Shown piece by piece: positions 56,936 through 64,000 of a stretch of 64,000 nt of DNA. This DNA comes from Rhizophagus irregularis (taxonomy: Eukaryota; Glomeromycota; Glomeromycetes; Glomerales; Glomeraceae). The stretch's first letter is position 1, and every line of letters begins with the position of its first letter. The stretch lies in NCBI RefSeq assembly GCF_026210795.1, contig NC_089447.1, forward strand, positions 2,234,501 to 2,298,500, given 5' to 3'. Under the pieces are notes generated by a model that saw nothing but the letters and a program-made list of their open reading frames with translations, was not told the origin of the DNA and did no database searches. The position numbers were made by a program, and so were the translations under genes.

Positions 56936-59160
56936 AGTAAGTAAAAGGAAAAACTTAATATTTTATATATGTAGAAAAGATATATTTTTTCATAATTTTT
57001 AGCTTTAATTTATTGTTTTTTCTTTATAAAAAATACATGCAAATAAAAAATAATTATGATGTAAAATAGTTGTAAAATGAATAATAAAATATTTTTTTTT
57101 TTCAAAATAACTAATTATATATTTGTTTTTTATCTTTTAAAATTATTTTATTAGATTTATTCTACTAAAATCTTTAAATGGTGAATAAAATCTTTTAAAT
57201 AAAGTAAAAGAATTTGGGATTCTCTTATGAAAGTATTTTTTGGTAGAAAATAAAATTTTCAGATCAGACTTTGTGCAGGTAACAAAATCGTGCATTACTA
57301 TTCCTGAAGATATGCTAATATTATCGTTTTACATTCATTTGAAAGCTGAGAATTTGCTCTATTGTAAGAATTAAAGATCAGGAAATTTGGATTACTAGAT
57401 AAGGTGTAATTAATGATTAAAGTCAAATTAAATTTAAAAATCAAAAATAAATATATTGGACGTAATTATTCACAATTCAGTGATTCAATTCATTTGATTT
57501 TAGGCTTATTAGATAGACCTCAATTTTCTCTTTCAAATAAATATAATTTCATTCATGTAGCTTACATCTACAGGTATTTAATAGATTTTTTTACATCAGA
57601 TTTTATCAAACTTATAAAATTTTATATTAATAATATAATTGATGATTACTGAACATCTACATATATTAAACAAATTATTTTAAATTTATTTTAAAGATAA
57701 AAGTTGGCATCACCTTAGGGAGCAAAGATCATTCAAATTGAATCACTACATGTGAAGTAATTAATGATCAAATTTAAATAAAATTCAATAAATATACTGA
57801 ACGTGATTATTGAACAACTAGTAATTCAATTTACTTGATTTTAGATTCATTAGATAGAACTTGATTTTCTCTTTCAAATGAATATAAATTTATTTATATA
57901 GCTTATTTCTACAAAGAATTATCAATGATTTTGTCATGAGAGTTATATTTGATATTTTAAATTTTATGATATTTTATATTAAAAAAAAATTAAAAATTAT
58001 ATAATTAATTAGTTTTTTTTTGCATTATCTAGTATAAATTTATTATTCTTATATAAATGATAATTTATATTTACTTTAATAAAATTATTTTTGTGTAAAA
58101 AAATTAGATTTCAAGAATTGACTCATATGTTATCCTGTAATACTGGTGGTTTATAAAGTATTAAATATGCTGTAAGCAAAAAAAATATATATCTGATATA
58201 TAATAAATTAAACTATAATTTTATATAGTTTAGTTAATGATAAAACTAAAATTAATTGATAATAAAACTGAAATTTTTGGCAAAAAAAGTTTAGATAGAC
58301 ATTATTAGAAAAAAGCATAAAAAACTCTAAACTATAATTAATAATCTTTTTAATTTAATAATACAATTACTTTATAATTACAAATTTATTAAATTTATTA
58401 AATATTTAAAATTTTAAAGAAATTAGAAAAAAAAATAATCATTTACTTTTAAAATATAAAAAAAAATCAAATATAGTATTATATAAAAAATCTTAGTTAA
58501 AAAGATACTACTTTATAATACAAATAAAGATTTAACTATTTGAAATTAAATTTAATAGGAAATTATAGAATCTTTATTAAAGATCCATAAATTTTTAAAG
58601 ATCCTTAAAGGATTCTATAACTAATTTAAGAATTTTTATGAATATTTTTTATCTATAAAGAAAAAAACAATTTTTTAAAAAAATTAACTAAAAAAAATAA
58701 AATATTAAGTTATTTTTTATTAAAATGCTATTAATATTTAATGTAAAAGTTTAAAAAAATCACTATTAATCTATTAATGAAGTATTATTTTTAATTCAAT
58801 GAAATTTTTTTGCTATCTAATATAAATAATAATAAATATATATTGTATATGAATAATATTCTAATATCATTAATAATTAAAAAATTAAATTTACTTTTTA
58901 TAATGTAATATTAAAATGTTTTACAATAATTTATTCTAAATGATTCCATTTTTTTAATAATTAATATATTATTTAATATTGATACTATTATTTACTAAAT
59001 AATTAAGCCCTAATTGCAGTTAAATTCTTTATTTTTTAAATCAAATGTCCCTTCTAAAAAAAGAGGGAAACAACTAAAATAATTTTACAATATTTTATTT
59101 TATACCCATCTTTCACAAATTTTAAAATATGAAATATATTTTTTGAAAGAAATAATTCTT
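56936..59160. other. AT-rich region with one tandem duplication, no clear gene
   Basis: Long A/T runs. A block at 57405-57620 recurs in diverged form at 57760-57930 (TTTGATTTTAGGCTTATTAGATAGA versus TTGATTTTAGATTCATTAGATAGA type). The 80-codon frame at 57413-57652 lies in this block and has no recognised domain. The stretch separates the transposon mosaic from the gene island. Confidence 0.4.
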
Positions 59161-59180
59161 ACCTTTTGAATAAGAACCAT

Positions 59181-60270
59181 TCAGCACAGTTTTTTCAATA
59201 TATTATTACATTCTTTTTCATTAAGAATATCTTTACTAATTTCTTCATAATTTCTTTTCAATTGTTTAACATTATCATTACTTTCAACTTGAATGATTTC
59301 TTGAGATTCCTTTGTATTTTCATTATTATTAGTAACATCCTTTTTTTCTTGATTAAAATTTAAAATTGGTAAAGACAATCTCTTATTTGTAAACCAATCT
59401 ACAGAACGATAATGAAGATGTAATACTGCTATAGGTTTTAGATTGACAATTTTTGTTACAGTAGCAGGTTGAATTTTTGCATGCATAGCATCAAATCCGG
59501 TTGTATATCCAATCTCTATATTTTTGATATCAGTTGTCTCTGGAAACTTTACTTGTTTTATCTCAAATTTTGTTTTACTTTGCAATGCATCTTGATCAAC
59601 AATAATCCCTTTGAAAAAACAAACTGTTATGGAACCAGGTTTTCCATACGTATTTTTTTTTTGTTGTTGTTGAATTGAAGATTTTTTTATAATAGGAAAA
59701 GGAACTTTAAAATTATTATTATTAGATAAATCATCGATTTTGTCAAAATAAGAGAATTTGAAGAAATAAACTTTGGTTCTTTCATTATTACAAAAAAATG
59801 ATCTTGTTCTTGAACCTGATTGTTGGTGAAGGTGTTGTACTTGATCAGACTGTCCATCTATAAATATACGAGAGATTATAATATTAGATGGTTTTGCCTG
59901 CTTAGCTTCAAATTTAACTGTGTAACGTTCTCCTGGCGTTATAACTGGAACATATGTAGTGAAATCACTAAAAAAATTGGAACAAATTTTATCAATTCAA
60001 TCACTTATAATTTAAAATTTAATGAAAAAAAAACCAAAGAAACATTTTTACCTGTGTTTTTTCGTTTGTGTTAAAGAATCCGTAACATAAGAAATACTAG
60101 TATTCTTTAACTATTTATTTAAGAGAAAATAAATAATTTTTTCTTTAAAAGAAAAAATTATTATTTTTAAATCTCAATCAACTTACATTAGATTCATTAA
60201 TTGGGAGATTATATTCTGGTAAAGGTTGTTCATTTACCAAAATTTCAAGATTAAATCCTTGTAAATGCAT
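59181..60270 (-). CDS. DUF7918-like protein, three exons
   Basis: Exon 1 60270-60187 (28 codons, MHLQGFNLEILVNEQPLPEY), exon 2 60104-60052, exon 3 59967-59181; introns start GTAAGT and GTAAAA and end AAAG and TTAG. The spliced product is about 308 residues. It has an N-terminal beta-rich region (RYTVKFEAKQAK, IISRIFIDG), a block with YGKPGSITVCFF, a conserved AVLHLHYRS and an acidic/Asn-rich tail. It matches the plus-strand gene at 61759 in exon number, intron positions and phases (0 and 2), so they are paralogues. Fungal DUF7918 proteins have this start and size; function is unknown. No stops, and splice sites are good. Transcription diverges from the neighbour. Confidence 0.8.
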
Positions 60271-61758
60271 ACTTTTTTCTTTTGATTTTATTATGAAAAA
60301 TTATAAATTATTGAGGAAAAAATAAATTATTTTTTTAATAAAAAAAAAATTTGAAGATTTAAGATTATTTTTTTTTATTATAAGCGGAAAATATCACTTA
60401 CTATATTTTACTACCAAAATTATTAAAAATTATTACAATTTACACAAAAATTTTAAAAGATTTTAAAAAATTTTTTTTTGTGAAGATCCAAAAATATCAA
60501 CGAAAAGAGCTTGTAATACGTAATCATTACTTTATAGATTACGGAATCAGGTTTAAGTGGCTTAGATAAAATGAATTTCATTTGATTGGCTGGACAAATG
60601 TATTAAATGTGTTTCTGAAGAAGGGTTTTACCTTTTTTTGTTGTACACCACACGAAATTTTCAAAATAAAAGGTTTGGTTTAATCTTAAATTATTTCATT
60701 TTTTTAAATTTTTTTTATTTTTAGAATTTTTCTTATTATTTAAATACTCATCCTAACCCTAACCTAACATACCCCTAACGTGTGACACATTATGAATGAC
60801 AAATAGAATCTTATTCGTGCAAAGTTGTTGGGTGTAATACATGGTTTTTCAAACACTACACTTACGTAAATCAACTCGTAAATTATTTACTCTATAAAAT
60901 AAATAATCCAAAGTTAATATGAAAGAAATCGAAAAATACATAAAGAATTCGTTATTTTAACGATGGGTCAGATCTGATTTAACAATTCATCGTAAACTCT
61001 TTCACTCATTAGTGCAGAATTACCGTGATATATTTTTTTTTTCCATCATCCCCAAATTAACCATTGAACATTGAATAAAAGTTTTATATCTTTTTTACCT
61101 TTTATATTTCATAAAATTATAGCTTTGCCGAATTTTAATTTTATTTTAAATTTTAAGGCTTGTAAAATAAACGAGAAGGTCATTTTCATAGATAATGTAA
61201 TTAGTATTTCTTACAGAAAAAAAATTATATTGAAAAAAAAAAATATTTTGGAGCAAAGAATTTTTTTTATTCATTTTTATTTCCATATTTTGTTTATACC
61301 GTCTTTAAAATGGATATATTAATTAATAACCAATCAAAGCTCGTTATTTTGCTGCGGCATAAAAGCTTTATTTTGTTTTGTGAGACCTTGTACTTTCATC
61401 ATGAATTTCAAATGAAATTCCAAAATCAGTAAAAGAGTTAATAGATTATAATGTGGCACATGACCATCTTAAAACTTGCATCAATATAAATGTGCTAGTT
61501 CCGAACACTTAAAATTTTTATTCCTACTAAACTAATATTTTTTTCGGAATTTATTAAAAGGTAGATATATTTGATTCTCCACATTTACGGACTATAATAT
61601 ATTTAGTTTAAATCTAACACGTGATTGATTAAAATAAACTATAAAAACAAATATGTGAAATATTTTTTCGCTTACTTTCTTAAAAATTTCTTTCCTATTA
61701 TTATTAAAAAAAAAGACTCAAATTCACTTTTTCAGATTTTATTGGATAATAATTAATT
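60271..61758. promoter_or_regulatory. Shared intergenic region of the divergent DUF7918-like pair
   Basis: About 1.5 kb between the two start codons. Very AT-rich, with poly-T and poly-A runs typical of nucleosome-free fungal promoters. A short CCTAACCCTAACCTAAC run lies near 60745. I cannot point to a specific factor site. The arrangement allows co-regulation. Confidence 0.4.
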
Positions 61759-62946
61759 ATGCGATTAGATGGGTTTCAACTTGAAGTTTTGGTAAATGGT
61801 CAACCTTTGGAAGAATATAATCTTCCGATAAATGAATCAAATGTAAATAATTGTTGAATTTTTTGTCAATTTGACGGAAGTGTGGACTTTCTTTTATTTA
61901 TTTACTTACTTATTTATTTATTATCAGCCCACAACTGATTCGTCTTATGTATTGGATGAATCAACAAGACAAAAAACATATAGGTAAGTAAGACAAATGG
62001 ATTATTAATGCAAGTCATTTTTTTTCTTCAATGTATAAATTTTTTAATCATTCATAATCATTATAGTGATGATGTAACATATATCGCTGTTAAACCGGAA
62101 ATGAAATATTCCATTAGGTTTTCTTCTTCAAGAGCATCTATGTGGTCTCCTCTAATGGCATATGTATATGTTGATGGAGAATATGATTATACTTATCGAG
62201 AAGTTTCAAATTCATCACCTCGAGAAAAAGATTGTTTTTGGAATAATACACTTAGTAAGAAATATTTTTTCAAATTTGAAATTTCTCAATTATATGAGAT
62301 AGATAATCCAGAAATACCTCTTCAGAGAAAACCATATGGTGGATTAGGAGCAATTTCAGTTTATTTTTATAAAGCGAGAGTTATACCTCAAACGCCAGTT
62401 TATATACCTAATTTTTCTGTAAATCAAGTAAAAGTAGCTGAAGCAAAATCAACTTGTGGTATTAAATTTACAACGGCATTTGAGGAAGCCGAAGGATTTT
62501 CTAATCGACAAGCTGTGGCAACAATGGAAAGACAAGGTGACGAACCCGTTGCTGTATTGCATCTACATTATCGTCCTGCTACTTGGCTTTCAATTAGAGG
62601 ATGCAATTTACCAGAAATCGACCAACCAAACCATCTTTCTCCAAGTGTTCCCGGATTGTTGGGAGATGTAAAACCATATTCTTTTAATATTAAAGGAGAA
62701 GAACCTCAAAGTCCTACAGTGGTAAAGACGAAATATAAAATTATTAGAGCTGCTGTTATACATTCAGATAATGTAATTGAAGTTACTGACGAAAGCGAAA
62801 ATAGAAATAATAATGAGGTTATCGATTTGGAAAATTATACACCAAAAAATAAACGAACATATACAAAGGAGGTTGATGTCATTGAATTGTTGGATTCTGA
62901 CGAAGAGGAAGAAGAAAATCCTTCCAAGATTCTTCGTATTGAATGA
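61759..62946 (+). CDS. DUF7918-like protein, three exons (paralogue of the gene at 59181-60270)
   Basis: Exon 1 61759-61842 (MRLDGFQLEVLVNGQPLEEY), exon 2 61928-61983, exon 3 62067-62946. Introns 61843-61927 (GTAAAT...TATCAG) and 61984-62066 (GTAAGT...TTATAG). About 340 residues. After the N-terminal strand come VTYIAVKPEMKYSIRF and AYVYVDGEYDY, a block GGLGAISVYFYKARVI, then VAVLHLHYRPATWL and an acidic tail (VIELLDSDEEEEE). The ATG is chosen because the encoded start matches the paralogue and the frame is closed upstream. No signal peptide; probably a soluble, possibly nuclear protein. Molecular role unknown. Confidence 0.85.
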
Positions 62947-63219
62947 TATTTTTTCTCGTGTTTTTATTTATTTAATTTATCTGTGATGTGAATATAATAA
63001 ATGTAAAATTTTTTATATCGGCTAATGTAAAACATTATTAACATTATTAGCCGGACTTTTAAATATGACAACAGTAGTTAACTGACGTAAATTCGACGTA
63101 AATCACTACCTGATTTAGATGATTTACATTTTGTAAAAAAAAAATTCAATCTCTTCATCTTGTTTTTTTAAATCAAATTTTATCAAAAATAAATCATAAA
63201 ATTTTAAATTATATAAAGC

Positions 63220-64000
63220 ATGAATTCATTGCTTATTCGTCGAAACTTTCAAAAACTTCAAAAAGTAACTTCACCTCATAATAATAAAATATTAAATTTT
63301 ATTTGTAAAAAGTCTTATTCGCGTGTCGTTGGTGAAGGTAGTAATATCGATATATTTATACATATATACATATATTTTTATTATTAAAACAATCAAATTC
63401 TTATTTTTTTCTTGATTTTTATATTTTTACATCTTTTAGAGTTTAAACTTAATGATAAACTTCATGGGTTTCGTGTTGAACAGGTATATTTTCTTATCGT
63501 AAATTTAAGAAAAGAAATTTTATATAATATTTGATTTTTAATTTTAGATAAATCATATACCAGAACTTGAACTAACAGCAACACAGCTTATACATGAAAA
63601 AACGGGTGCTTCGCATTTACATATTGCAAGAGATGATAACAATAATGTATTTGGTGTAGGTTTCTCCACACCTCCTATGAATAGCAGCGGGACTCCTCAC
63701 ATATTAGTAAGTAAATATTTTAAATTAAATTTCTTTTGTTATATAATTTTACAGTCGAATTTTTTTTAAATAATACAGGAACATACAACATTATGTGGAA
63801 GTAAAAGGTTTCCGGTGAGAGATCCATTTTTTAAAATGTTGAATCGAACTTTAGCAAATTTTATGAACGCTATGACAGGTATAATTTACATTATATTTTT
63901 ATTTGGTTGGTTAATTGTTTTCTCATTTTTTAAATTTTATTCAGCAAATGATTATACAATTTATCCATTTTCAACAACACATAAACTTGATTATGATAAT
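63220..64000 (+). CDS. CYM1: Mitochondrial presequence protease (CYM1/PreP, M16C), 5' part
   Basis: Five exons are visible: 63220-63337, 63440-63483, 63548-63706, 63779-63878 and 63945 to the window end. The N-terminus [16 protein letters not shown] is basic and Ser-containing, as in mitochondrial targeting peptides. The mature part reads [20 protein letters not shown], then HLHIARDD and the zinc-binding HILEH (HxxEH) split by intron 3, then [21 protein letters not shown] and [18 protein letters not shown]. This is the start of the first M16C peptidase half. The enzyme degrades cleaved targeting peptides and other short peptides in the mitochondrial matrix. Family members are about 1000 residues, so most of the gene lies beyond the window. 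All splice sites are GT...AG and no stop occurs, so the gene is intact here. Confidence 0.92.

Noticed and set aside
57413-57652. 80-codon open frame
   Set aside because: Falls in a duplicated AT-rich block, has no recognised domain and is not kept in the second copy.
60740-60780. Telomere-like CCTAACCCTAACCTAAC run
   Set aside because: Only about three imperfect units in a gene-promoter region; too short to claim a telomere relic.

Overview
The window looks like nuclear DNA of a fungus, most likely an arbuscular mycorrhizal species close to Rhizophagus (Glomeromycotina). It is very AT-rich, real introns are short (about 60-110 bp, GT...AG), and it holds a mitochondrial-protease gene plus two fungal-type DUF7918-like genes. 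About 57 kb of the 64 kb is a mosaic of transposons inserted into one another. The organism is inferred from style and remembered families, not proven here.

Layout. 1-2184: decayed gene of a repeated, uncharacterised family. 2680-15831: a hairpin-rich repeat (MITE-like) split by a nearly full-length non-LTR retrotransposon (LINE-A, 3217-15536), which is split in ORF2 by a 4.5 kb hAT DNA transposon (6597-11075) with a transposase gene and a second gene for a trihelix/SR-type protein. 16961-24344: a TTAA-flanked DNA transposon with an unfamiliar DDE-like protein, split by a two-gene PIF/Harbinger element (17398-20528). 24540-42688: a decayed LINE (LINE-C) split by a 10.8 kb TA-flanked insertion (27135-37903). 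That insertion is a MITE carrying a stack of four minus-strand retroelements (SINE, LINE-B 3' end, SINE, near full-length LINE-B) separated by five copies of the same 16-bp target site. LINE-C also holds an 8-bp-TSD MITE (41167-42544).

42690-57000: satellite-like repeats, further MITEs and LINE remnants, again nested. Several have exact target-site duplications (TSDs), so the order of insertion can be read directly. 57000-59160 is AT-rich with no clear gene.

59181-64000 is a different kind of DNA: a gene island with two head-to-head paralogues (DUF7918-like, three exons each, same intron positions) followed by the 5' part of a CYM1/PreP-type mitochondrial presequence protease that runs off the window.

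The elements are not a pathway. What links them is parasitism and mobilisation in trans: the short non-autonomous elements share termini with the autonomous hAT or with elements outside the window, and the SINE probably depends on LINE machinery. Almost all TE proteins are broken by single stops or frameshifts. The hAT copy is the best preserved element. The strongest leads for something new are the hAT element with an SR-tailed DNA-binding partner gene, the same-site SINE/LINE stack, the roughly 1 kb tRNA-headed SINE, and the TTAA element.
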